The notes beneath the pieces were generated by a model that saw only the letters and a program-made list of their open reading frames with translations, searched no databases and was not told the DNA's origin. Position numbers and translations under genes: made by a program. A stretch of DNA of 64,000 bases from Strix aluco. Lineage: Eukaryota; Chordata; Aves; Strigiformes; Strigidae. The stretch covers positions 84,946,748 to 85,010,747 of the forward strand of contig NC_133935.1 in NCBI RefSeq assembly GCF_031877795.1, in the 5' to 3' direction. Below are positions 35,527 to 48,850 of the stretch, one piece after another (positions within the stretch are counted from its first letter, which is position 1; the number at the start of each line of letters is the position of its first letter).

Positions 35527-37859
35527 TTGGCATGTGACAGCAGGATTCAGCTAATCTGACTTTAGCATAGAATAGGAAGACTTCAATGAGTCTGACCCAT
35601 TAACCTTAATCTCATAATTACCCTGCTATTGATCAGGAAGTGCACACTAATTGGTAGAGCCTTGGAACAGAAACTCGCACCCAAGGCATGAATCACGAGC
35701 CTAATTATCAACTCCTCCTCCCAGGCCTCATTAAGGCTGGAACTGAAGTAGGTAATGTTATGGTCTCACTCTCCTTTTGGATGGAAAGGGCACACAATTA
35801 CATGAGAAAACGAGTCTTGTTGTTTGTCCTTGTCAGCTGCATAGTGGCAAGAAGGTCCCAAAAGAATTTACATGAGACAATGGTCTAAATGTCAGCCAAG
35901 AAGTGTCCAGCCTTGCTCTTTGGATGACACTAACCAAAAAGGGAAGGCTCATGGACTGATTGTCATTTATGTTGTCTCCTATATGATGACCTATAGCCCT
36001 TGGACAGCCTAAGGCAGCCATGTAGAAATAACTTAAGACCATCAGGCTGCAGGGTCCACACTGGATGCATGTCTCACCTTCTCCAATCTTCCCTCAGCTT
36101 TGCAGGGCTGGAAGTCCTAATGACTCAGCCGTTGGATGATCCTTGATGTGATCTCCCACTGGAACTGAATTGCTCTGGGTGGCAGATTTGCTCCTCCTCG
36201 GGAGAAACGTGGTCTTCGTCCAGCAACATGCCCATCTGGTGGGGCTCCTATGGATGTCTAAGGGGAGGGTGGCTGAATGGTTTTAGAAGGGCAGGATCTG
36301 GTCCATTCCCAGCGCTGTTCTCACCAAGGTGAAGGGAGCTGCCGGGAAGGGAAAGCCTCCTTCCTGACATCTGCTGGGCCCAAGGGAATTGCAGGCCCAT
36401 GGGAGGTGCATCCTGCTATTGCTGTACAGTCACACCAGGGTTTTATCTCTCAGGGGTTCACAGAAGACTTCTTGTAACAGATACGAGGTGCACAAGGTCC
36501 AGGTAAAGGTATCATCCTTCCACGTGCTGGTTATCTCCAGGGGAGAGCTGTCTCTGCCTGCCATCTTGAACTTTAGCCCCAGGAAATTTCACAGTGTTGG
36601 GAGCTGGACCAACTCCAGAGCACCAGTGGGGGACAATGCAGAGGAGAAGAGAGCTTTGGGCTTTGCAACATTTCACTTCTCAGTTCAAGTTGACAGTGCA
36701 TTCACCACAGAGGTGCCTGGGACCAAACACCCTGATTTTCATCTGTAGGGTCTTGTGCAATGTTCAAGGGGAAGAGCCAGAGGCAAATGGCTGTTTCATT
36801 TCACATCAGCATTCCCACTGAAGATTAAGCATTTCTAGTCAATGAGTCTGATGAGTCCTGTGACCAATGGTTCAAGAAAGACTTACAGTAAGCAGGGGCT
36901 GCCTTTCCTCTTTCCCTTTCTGTTTCTCCTGGGGATGTTACACTGACCATTTTACCACAAGGCACAGCCAGAACTGCTCACACCAGCCCTCCCAGTGGTC
37001 TCCACAGTGCTCAGTGTGCAGAACTGGTTTGTGGCAGTGACCAGCACCTGGGTGCTCTGGGCCTCACTTTGCAGGTGAATACACATGTGGAAATGCTGCA
37101 CTGGTGGACTTTGTAACACCTCTGCACTTGCTGGGAAGGACCCTGTGGTGCTCCTTGACAAAATAAGGTAGGTAGGTAGCTTTTTTCCTCTTTTATTAGT
37201 TAATGTTGCAGCCAGAGGAAACTGTAGTGTGGGACTGGAGCACTCCATGGTTAAGTGCATCCCTAAATCGGTGCTCCAACAGGCCTCAAGCCCAAGCAAT
37301 GAGCTCTCACATGCAGCCCAGATTGAACCCTTTCTCCATGGCCATGAGTCGGGGCAGAGTACATTTAGCTTCTCATTTGTCAAATGAAGTTTAATTTCTG
37401 GTTTTCTTTCTTTACATTTCCAGTGCAGAAGGAAAAGGAAGTTAAAAAAGGAAAACTACACACAAAAAAGTGTTTTTTGCTATTAATGTCTGAAAGGTTA
37501 GAACACAAATTTCCAATATTCCAGCAGCTGCCTAAGTCCACGTCAGCTCCCACACCAAGAGATTAATTTGCTAAGAATGGTGTTATTCTGTCTTGTGTCT
37601 TTGACAAATTCTTGAAATTCAATCTCAGGTTTTTTGTCTCAGGCTGACAAATTATCTGCTTGCTTTAAAACTCCATTTCCAATTATTGTAAGCAACTTGC
37701 AACTGGAAATGTTGTCAGAGGTGGTACAAAGTCCCCCCTCTAATTAGCAGCTCACCCTACAGCAAGGATCAAATTCCACTGCTGCATGCAGCGTGTAACT
37801 CTCTTTTGCCCTGACCTTGGGATCTTGCTACTTCACGTTCTTGAAAGGCAGAATTTAAA

Positions 37860-37975
37860 CTGATAATAATGACATTCTTGCCCTTACAATCTGTCTTTCA
37901 CCCAAGGATCTTAGCGTGCTTTAGAAATCCTGTGAGAGTCTGGCCAAGTTAAACATCACACCTCTCCCTAAGTTG
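37860..37975 (-). repeat. MIR-type SINE relic, 3' part
   Basis: GATAATAATGACATTCTTGC, then TCTTTCACCCAAGGATCTTAG and CGTGCTTTAGAAATCCTGTG, follows the reverse complement of the MIR tail ('aataataat...cctttcatccgaggatctcaaagcgctttacaaa'). Confidence 0.55.
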
Positions 37976-39059
37976 TTTTTATTCATTATTTTTTTCAAGC
38001 ATCACCACGTTAGCATGCTCTAAACATCACTGAGTGGTGAGAAAAATGGAAACTCTCTGTGTTGGATGACTTTGTACCATGCATATGACTCGTCTTTATT
38101 CCCTGTGATTTTAATGTGATTCCTCACAGTGCTGCAAACATCTTCACAGGATCTGTGTGCAAGTGGGACTGAAAAGGCACTTCTGCCTTGACTCATCACT
38201 GAAGCCAGGGTGAAAGACACATGGCAAACTGAGTCAAAGTCATGTCCTTCAGGATCTTCTGTTGCTTTTACAGTTGTTCCATGCATCAACTCAGAATGCA
38301 CAAGAACATGACAAAAGAAAAATAAGGAAATAAAGATAAAAAAATTGCTAAAGTGCTAAGACAGCAAAGGATGAAGGGCAGGTGTAAGAGATGAACCTGT
38401 GGTGGATGAAAATGGATTGAACGTGTCCCTTTTCTCCCACAGGGGAAACTTCAGCTGTTTTTAACTCATTGCTTTGAAAGGCTTTATCTCCGTAAGTCTG
38501 AAAATAGCCATGTCTCTGGGAAGGTGGTCAGACGCTGCTGTCTGACTAATTCAAGCTGTGTTAGGGTAAAAGAGAAGCAACTTCTAAGTGTAGAAATGCC
38601 CTGTGGAAACCACCTATGGGTAGAGTCAACACGACAGACACTCTTAGCTCGTTCCAGCAGACCACGTCAGCTGAACTTGATTGCCATGACTACTCATGAA
38701 GAAAGAGTCAGTAGTGCAGCAAGTTAGATCTTATTAATACATGGAGCTTTAAAAATCTCCATTATTGTGTGTTTAGAATAGGGCAGAGTAGACCAAGCTT
38801 TTTCTTTTTCCCCCCTGACTTTGGAGCATTTTCTACCAGAGGCGTGGATCCCTTTGTTCATGTTGGTTGTTGTAAGCCAAATACAAACTTGCTATCACAG
38901 GCCCCTCCAGAGCACAGCATGGATGCTGAGACCACAAATTGAAGCCACAGAGATGAAAATGGTAAGTATTTTTGCGTTCCCTGGCACTCAAGGCTTCTCT
39001 AGTCATGTTGCAGACAGTGAGGAATTCGTCCTTTCTACAGAGTGCTCAGCATTATTCTC

Positions 39060-39190
39060 TCTGGTTTACATATGGGTAATGTGAGCCACAGAGATGTTTA
39101 AGTGTATCGGCCAAGGTCTTGGAGGAGTCACGGTCACAGATTCAGGAACAGAGTTCAGATGTCTCCTCTCCAAATCCTGCTGATTGAGCA
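39060..39190 (-). repeat. MIR-type SINE relic
   Basis: GGGTAATGTGAGCCACAGAGATGTTTAAGTG, then GGCCAAGGTCTTGGAGGAGTCACGGTCACAG, then ACAGAGTTCAGATGTCTCCT, follows the MIR reverse-complement order ('gaaactgaggcacagagaggttaagtg', 'gcccaaggtcacacag', 'gaacccaggtctcct'). It is strongly diverged. Confidence 0.5.
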
Positions 39191-41594
39191 CTATAAAAAG
39201 TTTCTTGTCCTATCATCTCTGGTAGATTCCTTTGTGCTAAATCACTGGTAGTAAAAAGGGTAGAATAATTAACTCCTACACTAGCAAGACATGATGCAGT
39301 TGGAAAAGATCTCCAAGAACTCCTTATCACCATTTTGCATCTAGGTAAATTGAAGCACTGGAAAATCCAATCATTCAACCCCAGGCCTGTCCTTTTCAGT
39401 CATAGATATGTCCGGGATCAGAGAGACTCTGTAAGGTCACAGTGACCTCCTGAAACACAGCTCTCTGCATGCCAAGGTGCAGGAGTGCAAAGAGAGGTGC
39501 AGAGTTTGGTAACTAACACCAGGACACCGAAGGTGGGTGAGACACATGTGTTAATCTTATCACAAGCCTACACAACACGTCATCGCTGGAGCATTTAGCA
39601 GGTGATCGGGGTCACACTTTGCATGTCAAATTTCCCAGCTGGAGACCTGGGCAGCAATGCCTACTAGGAATTTGGGTGTGTTTGCACAAACGTACCCTTC
39701 TCCTGCCTTTCAGCATGCCAGGAGGAGCACACATGTATATTAGCTAGAAGAGATGCTGCTAAGAAACTGGTGAAACTGCTGAGTTTTTCAAGGGGTTATC
39801 TCTGGTTGAGAGAAGTCCTTATTACTTAGCCCTTTGTAGAAGTGGTCAATGGGACTGCTCGTCAGTGGAGACAGGCAAAGCCAACGTTTCAATTGGAGTT
39901 TCATTCCTGCAGAAACCACACTGAGGGTTTTTTTGTTTGTTTTTCTTGGAAAAAGCCTGCAGGTTGCTATACAGAGGACTCCTAATTTACCCAACCATCT
40001 GCAGCAGAAGGCTGGTGATGAATCAACACCAGCTGGAGCTTAGCAGAAGCATTTACTTTGCAATTTTGCTCAGCTATGTTCTGAACCTTTGTTAATGGGA
40101 ACCTCCCAATTGTTTCTAATACCTACTGCTTTCCTTACAACAGCGCTGAAGAGCATGCAAGAAGTCCTGAGGTTGTATTTAACTCCAAGACCACAAGCAC
40201 TCCTAGATGACTGTTGGTGGCACTAAGCAAACTGGTTTTAATGAGTTCAATCTTCAATTTTCATTTTCTCCTCCAGAATCTCCCCTGCTTTTGGGTTACA
40301 AGTTCCTCAAAAGCTGCTTCCTTCTATTTTCCAGGTCCCAGAGGATCTGACAGCATATCAGACCTTGGGGAAGGCAACGTGTTTAGTGTGGGAGCATGCT
40401 GAGATCAGTTCCCAAATCCCTCAACCAAGATGTTAGATGAAGTTCAGGCCACCTGTAGGATTCTCTGCTCTGTTCAAGGATCACAGGAGAGGTTTTTAAA
40501 GATGAATGGGTATATTCTGTCAAAAGTGTGACTTGGAGCCATTCCACAGCCCTCTTATTAGCTCAGACTGATCCCAGTTCCTAATAACACACGTTGTGGT
40601 TCATCTTCCACCTTGCCTAGAGTGTGAACTGCTGAGGACTGGATGATGCTGAAGCTTCTGCATGGCCTTTGGCTTCATCTACAGGAGAGGCAAAGTTGGA
40701 CAGACTTGATTTTGGGTCTTCACTTTATAAAATTAATAACCAGGTTCCTGGGCAGGTAGAGAGTAGCATGTGTGTTTTGAACCACTGCTATTATCTGAAA
40801 GTGCAGGGGAGGAACATACCCCACAAAATGCCTTAGAATGAAACCAGCTCCCAAATGGCTGAAGAGATGCTTTTTGCAGCTGGTTATCAAGGTTTTTCTC
40901 ACATGGATGATGAATTGCTGCCTTGCTTCATAAATTAGACCTTTTGTAGGCCTGGCAGAGCTGTTTATGTTCTTCAACCTGGGAAGAGAACAGAGAACCA
41001 AGTTCTGTTCTTAATACAGGGGCTGTAAATTCATTGTAACTTCACTGATTTAATCTGATTGAGATTAGAACATGACATAGAGACAGATAGATTGCTTCAC
41101 CCACACCTATCCTATCACATGTTCATCTAACATTTCTTTGCTGCTTAATGTGAGCGATGTTTTGTATCTGATTGCAGACAAGTCAATGAACCAAAGTGAT
41201 AACCACTTTAGTTCTGTTTCCCTCTAGCTTTCACTGAATGGTCTACTCAACCTTCACTTTGTAATTTTATGCTGATGGTGGAGAACATCCTATAGCCAGA
41301 AGCAGATCAAAAAGAACAGCACTGTAGCTCCCAGTTATTATCTTTTGCCAGGCTTTTGCTCGTTGCCAGATAACAGTCCTCAAGTATTTGCTTTTTCTTG
41401 CCCTTTGTATGAATTTATAAGGGAAGTAGCACCAGGTTTTTGTCTCCAGACACTAACATGTTTTTTAATTTGTACTCAGCCCATAGGAACAGCAGGGCAA
41501 TAGATTTAGCTACTAATTATCCCATCCTATGAGCCTGTAAGTATCCTTTAAACCCATTCCTGGAGGGATGACAAGGGCGCCAAGACTTAGCATA

Positions 41595-41608
41595 GCAGCA
41601 GATGGCGC
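41595..41608 (+). promoter_or_regulatory. Strong CTCF-like motif
   Basis: GCAGCAGATGGCGC agrees with the CTCF core pattern CCAGCAGATGGCGC at 13 of 14 positions. CTCF binds such sites to anchor chromatin loops and insulators. A single motif match is suggestive only; occupancy data would be needed. Confidence 0.4.
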
Positions 41609-41840
41609 TGAAGACCTTGGAGCCTATCAAGGAGCCTTGGTCAACCCACACCCACCTTGTAGGGCTTCCTAAAAGGCTTCCTCCCCCTCTGTTCCCATCC
41701 TACAGTGCAACCACCACAGAGGAACACAGTGAGACCTTGTCACTGAAACCTGGGCCTCTTTGGGTTCAGTGCAGAGCAGGAGTTGACTTACGCTAAATTC
41801 AGAGACACTCTTATCAGAAGTGGGATCACACACTGTGAAT

Positions 41841-41880
41841 GATGGTTAGAGGGTCTAACTGATGGTTGGAGGGTCTAACT
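41841..41880. repeat. 20-bp tandem duplication
   Basis: GATGGTTAGAGGGTCTAACT (41841-41860) is repeated as GATGGTTGGAGGGTCTAACT (41861-41880) with one mismatch. Confidence 0.9.
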
Positions 41881-44800
41881 GGGAGTATAAAAAAACACAG
41901 CAAGCCATGGACCATAGAAGAACCCTTTTTCTGGACAGCAGCCATGTATAATGCCTTCTCAATAGACTTCGCTACCAATTTATTTGAAGGTATTTGCATG
42001 CTCATAAAGCAGCTTCATGGCCTTCTTTCTCTGATCACAGTAACCTCTCAAGATGCAACTACATTTATAGCTTCAGAGGTGTGTGCCCTATTATAGAAGT
42101 GCTGCAAGTCAGCTCCAAGCCACTGTCTGCCACTGTTACCATGAGACTGCTGGGAACTTGTGACAGCATGTGCTGTGGGATTTCAGGCCAGGAGCCTTCA
42201 TACGTCCTCTTATCCGATAGAACATGCTGTATCTTAAGTGGAACGCAACACATCTGACTGAAAAAGCTACCTTGGCCCCCCAGGCTTCCCTGCCTGTTCT
42301 GATGGTTTCAGGAAAAAAGTAGAGGAAGGTACTCCTTTGGCCCGCTATGTAGCAGGTGATGGTATGGCTGAAGGAGCGCCATGCCCTATAGTGGCTTGGC
42401 TCTGGGATCACAAAGGTTTCTTAGCTGGAAAATGCAAATTTGTGTCTATTCCACTGGTGGGTAAGTATGCCTGTGGAAGAAAAACACATTTACAGGAGCC
42501 CACAACAACAAGCAGTGGAAGGATGACTTCAGGTGGAGCATGTCTCCTATTGAACCACTTTCTGGTGTGACTAAAATTAGTTGTGCCTGCTATCCAACTT
42601 AAAAACACAGAGAGCAGAGCAGATCTCCAGAGCTGCCTGACTGCACATCCCTATCCGGTCAATGAAGTCAACGACACATGGACATTTTGTCACCTATGTC
42701 TAAACTGTGCATCCCACTCTCAGCTTTCACTGGCAGCTGGGCATCACCTGTTTTTATCTTGAAATTAACTGTGATGTGGGCACTGAAGAATATTGCAGGT
42801 GCTGCACTGGGACATCTCAGTAAAATCTTGGGTCTTCTTAGCAAATTGCTGTTATAAAGACTATAAAAGTAGATATTGTTGTTGATAAGGATAAAACATG
42901 CCCTTAATTAGCTGTGAATATAGGGGCAGCTGTACTTGGGCCAGAATAAGAATAAGAATGTTGTCTTCTTTAATGCTTCTCTGAGTTATCAATTCAAATT
43001 CATGTGTCTCACCAGGGCAACGGAGAATTGCCCCAAGGATCACTTCTGGATAAAATCCCAGCTTCATAAAGTACTCAGATTAGCTGAGGAATCCCCTCCC
43101 TTTTACATCCTTGAAGACCTTGAAGAAAACCTTCCCCTGGGGCCTGTTCCCTGACCTCTAGCAGCCCATCATTATTCATCACATCGCAGGTCATCATGAC
43201 CATTTTAGGCAGGAAATTAAGCTTCTCACTTATCTAATCGCCATGGTCAACATTTCGAACTCACTTCCCCTAAAGACATTTCCCCTAACATCCATAAAAC
43301 TGGGACAGATCAAAGGGTAGTTATCACGTGTTGTGTGTGCTCACCATTACAGAAAGCTTTTCTCCCAGGTGCCACACCTCCGCATGTTACCTGCAGCCCA
43401 GTTCAGTCTATCAGTGGATGGAGTGCTTTAGTAGTCATGGGGTCAACCAGGAACTTTTCCTCATTAGTCATACAAGGACATTTAATTCTTCTCTTGGTAG
43501 TTACATCAAGATGATCAGGACATTGATGCATGCGCTGGATTCATATTGATTCAACCAAATACAACAGGCATATGATTTTTAATTAAATGGTTCTGCTGAT
43601 GTTTACTCTGGCTGAGATAACCAGTGCTGTGTGCTAACTTAATTCATACACATTCCCATATAAGAACATACTGGTGTTAAGCACACCTATATACTGGCAT
43701 GTGCGTAACTGGACAGATGGAGAAAAGATGTTTATGTGTGTATGCAAAGATTAAAATAGCATCATGTGCCGCATATTAAGTTCTGCAAACATCAGATTTA
43801 TGCATTATTCATGCCAAGGCATCCAGATTATCATTTCCAGCGCTGTGTATTCACACGTAGGTGAATGTGGGTGGATAGAGATACATATATGCTAAATACG
43901 TATGTATACACATATATATATATGCAAAAATTTGTGAGTGCATGAATATAAATGGAGAGACAAATGTGTGGTGTAGAGGAGTGTTTAGGTGGAAGTTCAG
44001 ATATCCAAAAAGAAATATCCTTGTACATCTAGACATCAAACTGCTAGAAATCCTAACATATTTATAACGAGTCTTGAAGGCAGATCTCTTTCCTTCCCTC
44101 CTTAGCAGACAGAATTGTGCCCAGGTTCCCTGCAGAAGGCATCTGGCCGGCAGCGTGAATGTGAGTGTGTGCCCTGTGACAAAGAGAAACAAATATTTGG
44201 ATGCTGAGTGGCAATGAATACTTGCCAGTGTTTATTCCACACCCCAGGGTGGGGCTGGTGCTCAGGCTGATCAAGTGAGCCTTTTTTGTGTTTGTTTTGC
44301 CAGTCTCCGGCGTTTTTCCTGTGCTTTCCCAGCCCTCCGGTGGGGTTTAGCTTGGGAGGTTAGGTCATATCGGACAAAGCTACTTCGTGTAACAAGAAAA
44401 GCTACAGAAGTGGGCTGGGGACCGGCTGATCAGGGAGGTTTAATGAGCGGTGTGGGGAAAGAAGAAGCATCTCTCTAAATACAGAGTGAGTCAAACTCAC
44501 CTCTGGGGAAGGGAGAAGAAAATCTGAAGCAGAGAAGAGGCGTTGACGAGGCACTGTATGTGCTCTCAGTCACATCCTCGGCTGTTTACTCAAGCTGGAG
44601 GGATGTGAGCAGAAGTAGAACCTGATTTAGGTCACATGTGGCCATCTCTTTGCTCAGTGCTGGAGTCAAAACATCCCTTGGGCAAGAGAAGGAGGAGACA
44701 AGGAGCCAGTGCATTGTCTGGGAGATCAGATAGGACTTGATGTACAGTCCTGGACTAGCAACGATGCCATTTCTCCCAGCTTCGGTGCCCCAAGCAGAGG

Positions 44801-46806
44801 GCAGGTTTTGCATCTCTCTAAACACTTTTTGTTTTTTGCGGACCTCATGACAGGCTAGTTTGGTTTATCTGAGACTTTATTTTCATAATCATGCAGCTTT
44901 GCATAACTAATGAACACTGTTCCCAGCATGTTCTGTAAAGCAAGCACTAGCTGGCAAGGAATTTGCTCGATTTATGCACCTAAACAACGGGCATGGTTTG
45001 GTTCCTCATCTCCTCCCCTACCACCCACACTGCCTTCTCAGTGCATAGCCTCTGGGCTCTGCATAAAACCTTCTGGATTGTTAATTCAGCATAGCAAGGG
45101 CCTATTACAGCTCCACATCCATGCAAGGCCCAGGTGCAATACTGGTTGCATCTTGGCCAGCCTCTAGGCATTGCCCTCATGAGTTAATTGGCCTCACCTG
45201 TAATGCACTGACTTGAGGACTTGAGTTTCCCAAGGCACTGGTGTTCTTGGAGGTGCCAGTGAAATCAGGTGTTTGGCACCTCTGACATCCATCTGCCAAG
45301 CAAAGCCAGAAGGAGCTGTGCTGGGAGCTCCACAGCAGGTAACCCAAAGTGCCTGACCCCTGTCTCGTGCAGTTTAGATGTGAGGCACTGGTAGGGCCAA
45401 ATCCAGGTCCAGCAATGCCTGTCCTCAGACATCCAGGGCTGTTCTGCCAGACCAGCAGTTCAAAGTAATTAACTGGAAGAAACCTTCTCACCAGGAGATC
45501 ACAGGTAGAGATGGATCATAAGATCACTGTTGCTGGTTGCCTCTGTTGGGGCAACAGCAGAGAAGGAAAAGAAGACTTCAAGCCCTGTGACCAAGCAATG
45601 GGAGAGCTATCCAACATCTGGCTGGCGGTAAATTAAACGTGAGTTTTGCCTAAGCCATGCATCACACACAGATTACTGGAAATGACTATTTGTGACACGT
45701 GGTGGCATCCTCCCCCTTGCTTCCCCTCTTCCCCCATGCTTGCAGACATTGCTTTCATTTTGAGCTGTGCTGCTTCTCGCCTCCGAGCCAGCACCAAGCA
45801 AAGATGCAAATCTCAGTCACTTCTTCCACTCACCACATGTGAGAGGACTGCATTTACTGGCGGAAACTAACTACCCACATCTTTAAATACTGCCGTACTC
45901 AAAGCCTCTGTCTGCCTCCAGAGTTTCTCCTTCAAGGGAGGAGCCAAACCCGCATGCTTTCTACAGGCTTTATTAGAAACGGATGGACAAAAGGCACCTG
46001 AAGTCAAACAGCCTTATTGCTTAGGCTGGCTGCTGCTTTTTCCAACCCAGTGGAGAGTTAGGCAATGCAACAATTAAAGCCTCGTCACCAACTGCAAAAG
46101 AAGCTGCAAGCTTTTGCCAGCGGCAACACCTGCCGGGCAAGGCACAGTTTGTAAATCAAAGCAGCAGCACTAACAAATACAATGTCAAGAAGCTAAAGGC
46201 AGCGTAAATATCCAGTTTGGACACCAGTTACAGGTTCTCCTGTGTTTTGTGAGTCCACTGGTCCATCGTTCACTCCATTAGACAACATCACTTCTGCTGC
46301 AATCCTCCAACCCCACCAGATCCTAAACTAGAAGGTAGTGACCTGAGTGAGGCCCATGGAAATGCTGTTTGCTCAGGATTGCTTAATGCCAGATCTCAGG
46401 ATTGTAACTGGGACCATGGAGGAGGAAAGGGGATGTTGGCTCTGGAAGGCAGGGAGGATGTGCTTCCACCTTGGCTTTCTTTTGGGAAATGCCCTGGCTA
46501 TGTTTGAAAGCAGAATGGACTTCACATCTAAACCCTGAGTTTTGATGTCTTCCCCATACAGGATCATCAGTCACTCAAACCGCTGGAGATCCAGGTGGGT
46601 ACATGACTCTTGTTAGAGGCTATAACAGAAACTTATCCCTCCAGGGATCAGTGAAGTATGCCTGGGGATCGCAGAGGAGGAGAAATGAGGCAATTTACCA
46701 CTTCTTTTCCCAGATCCTTCCCAGACAAAGAAACCAAATACAGGAACCCACTGTGCAGCCCGGATCCTTCTCTGACTGCACAGATGAGCATATGCTACTC
46801 CCAGAC
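41881..46806. other. Noncoding stretch
   Basis: No gene was recognised. An alternating purine-pyrimidine patch (TACGTATGTATACACATATATATATATG) lies near 43896-43924. The open frames at 41866-42096 and 42337-42570 are unlike any protein I can name. Confidence 0.5.
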
Positions 46807-46877
46807 ATAATAATAGTAATAGTAACAAAGACAACAGTAATAATAGTAATAATAATAATAAAAATAATAATAATACT
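46807..46877. repeat. (ATA/GTA)n imperfect trinucleotide microsatellite
   Basis: About 70 bp of ATA, GTA and related triplets, starting CATAATAATAGTAATAGTAA and ending AATAATAATAATACT. It encodes the Leu-rich and Ile-rich runs in overlapping open frames on both strands, so those frames (for example 46603-47079, 158 codons) should not be taken as genes. Confidence 0.95.
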
Positions 46878-48794
46878 ACAACTTTTCCTTCTATCAAGGG
46901 GCAGACCTGCCTTGGGGTTATTTATACACATACAGGCTCAGAGACCAGCACAACAGGGAACTTTCAGTGGTCCAGTGACCCCAGCCATGCCTTTTAGCTG
47001 GCGGCTGCTGTTCGAGAATGGAGGTTGCCACAGAGGAAGGGACAGCGCAGAGATTTGTCAGCTTTGCTCCACAGGATGATGCCCTCCAACAGAGAGGTCC
47101 CCCATGGTGCTGTGCAAAATGCCAGCCAGGGAACAGTGCCGCTCGCCTGCCCTCCCAGCTAACCAGAGCTGGCGTGCAGCTGAGGGTGAAACCATTTTCT
47201 GCCTCTGCCCCAAAACCCTGGGAAACAGGCAGTTTCCCACAGCTCTCCCCTTCCACAGGCAAGTGGTAGAGACACAGCCGTTGGGATGGTTTCACTCTGA
47301 GTTTGGGACTTTCCCGGGGCTGTGCACGGCATGGCCATGATGTGCATCATGCGCACGTGGCCCCTCTCTGGTCCCTGCTCAGCTGCTCCCAGTCTTATCC
47401 AGTTTATCCATCACGGAGGGACACTGGCCTACTGACAACAGGCTGCTGCCCTCAGCTGTGTTCACAGACGCCATAGGTATAATCCACATAATCCTGTGGT
47501 TCACGGACTGCATCTGCACTCAAGGTCTTGTTCGCTGTGCCTCAAACCCGGAGCTGATTTGAGCACTCTGATTTATTTTAGGAGAGTCCCTTTGGACAGG
47601 AGAACCCCCCAGCTGATGCATATGCCCAAGCTGGGTGGTGGGTATAGGATGACTGCACCCAGGAGCCATCCCTGAGCCATGCCATCCCCTGCACCCATCA
47701 GCCACAGGTCCCAGTTAGCCCAGATCAACACCACACCAGGGAACACACCAAAGCACCACAGACAGTCACAGCCCTAGGTCCAGCCCTTGCCCTGACCCTT
47801 TTGGTTTGCCCATATAAACATAGCCTGGCATGTTGCTGCAGAGAGCTTCAATTTTTGACAAACCAACGCTTTCAGCTAGAAAAAAAGCTCACCCAGAAGA
47901 ATCTTTCCTGGCTTTGCCTGCGTTCAAAGGCTTGCTTAAACACAGCTGATTTCTCCCAGCAGCCACAGCCCCTGCTATGCTCCCTGCCTGCTCAGATGAG
48001 CTCCTACAGACAGCGCAGCTATAAATAATCCCAGCCAGCATAAGAAACAACCTCCTTGACAGTTTTATTTTCTGCAGGCATGACCAGTCCACGATGATTT
48101 AATTTGTTCCTTGTGCATATTTGCTTTGGTCCCTTGGTTAATTACTTGAAAGAAGATGCTACTGAATTTCCACCCTGGAATATATCTGTTTTGCAGTTGA
48201 ATGCTTCAGTGTTGTGCTTTGTCTCATCTGCTGCAAGCAGAGGTGATGATAACCCAGAGCAGCTCTCTTGCAGCTAATGGGATCTATCTCAAACATATCC
48301 GGTTCAACAGAGGAGGCAAGGCCTGATTCTGCAATAGCACTTAGGTCCATTTCCTTCAGTGGATTTATTCCTAAGCCCTTGCAGCAAATGTTTACTCATC
48401 CAGAGGTATCTTGACCTCTGGCATTACTGTACTGAAGCATGCAATTTGATTGTGAGTTAGCATGGATCTCCCACGCAGCCTGTCTTTGAAGAGCCTACTA
48501 TGAAACTGGACCCAGACCACTTCCAGCAATGGGTCCCAGAGCTGTTTATCTCAAATCACCTCTTCAAAACAACGGAGGGATGTAACAGCTGCTTAGTATT
48601 TCATCTGAACCTTGCACAGGGGCAAATACAGCCCCTTTTGAGGCCAATGACCAGTTTGCTTGTGCTTATTAGTGCTTTAAATACAGATGTCCTAGACAGT
48701 ATGTATTTATTAGTTATTGCTTGTATTTCTTTTTGCACCAATAATTTAGTTTTAGGTAGTTCTGCAAGGAGCAGGTAGTCGGACGCAATCCGTA
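46878..48794. other. Noncoding stretch, nothing recognised
   Basis: Fairly GC-rich to about 47.8 kb, then AT-richer. Short open frames in several registers overlap one another, with none recognised. TTGTGCATATTTGCTTTGG near 48110 contains a POU-like site. Confidence 0.5.
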
Positions 48795-48850
48795 TGGGTC
48801 TCTTCAAACTTGAGATAGTCTATGATTCTATAATTGATTCTATAATTCTG
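48795..48850 (+). mobile_element. CR1 LINE tail fragment
   Basis: GGGTCTCTTCAAACTTGAGATAGTC, then TATGATTCTATAATTGATTCTATAATTCTG, is a decayed CR1 3' terminus: the 'ggtcccttccaac...' segment followed by the ATTCTATG-type tail repeat. Only about 50 bp can be recognised. The upstream part is too diverged or was never inserted. Confidence 0.7.

Larger units (their letters stand above)
32817..35545 (-). mobile_element. CR1 LINE, long copy, split by a solo LTR
   Basis: The 3' end is at low coordinates: ATCATAGAATCATAGAATGG (32817-32836), then CCACCTAGTTCCAAC and CCAGCCTGGCCTTGAACAC. The element resumes after the inserted LTR at GGGAGCATCCATGACCTCTC (33367) and runs with ORF2 coding remnants to about 35545, where the endonuclease tail is cut off. 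Without the LTR it is about 2.3 kb, around half of a full CR1, and it is the longest copy in the window. It lacks ORF1, the 5' UTR and most of the endonuclease, so it was dead on arrival by 5' truncation. Confidence 0.95.
35546..41594. other. Noncoding stretch with MIR relics
   Basis: No gene was recognised in 6 kb. MIR relics lie at 37.86 and 39.06 kb. A further scrap, CCATTTTGCATCTAGGTAAATTGAAGCACTGG near 39330-39361, also looks MIR-derived. Frames such as 36952-37383 (-, 143 codons) show no known domain. Confidence 0.55.

Noticed and set aside
42290-42470. Protein-like stretch ending near a GTAAGT donor
   Set aside because: No matching acceptor at a sensible distance and no family resemblance. 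The frame is short and interrupted upstream.
46603-47079. 158-codon frame on the + strand
   Set aside because: Its middle is translated from an ATA/GTA microsatellite, and the remainder shows no domain.
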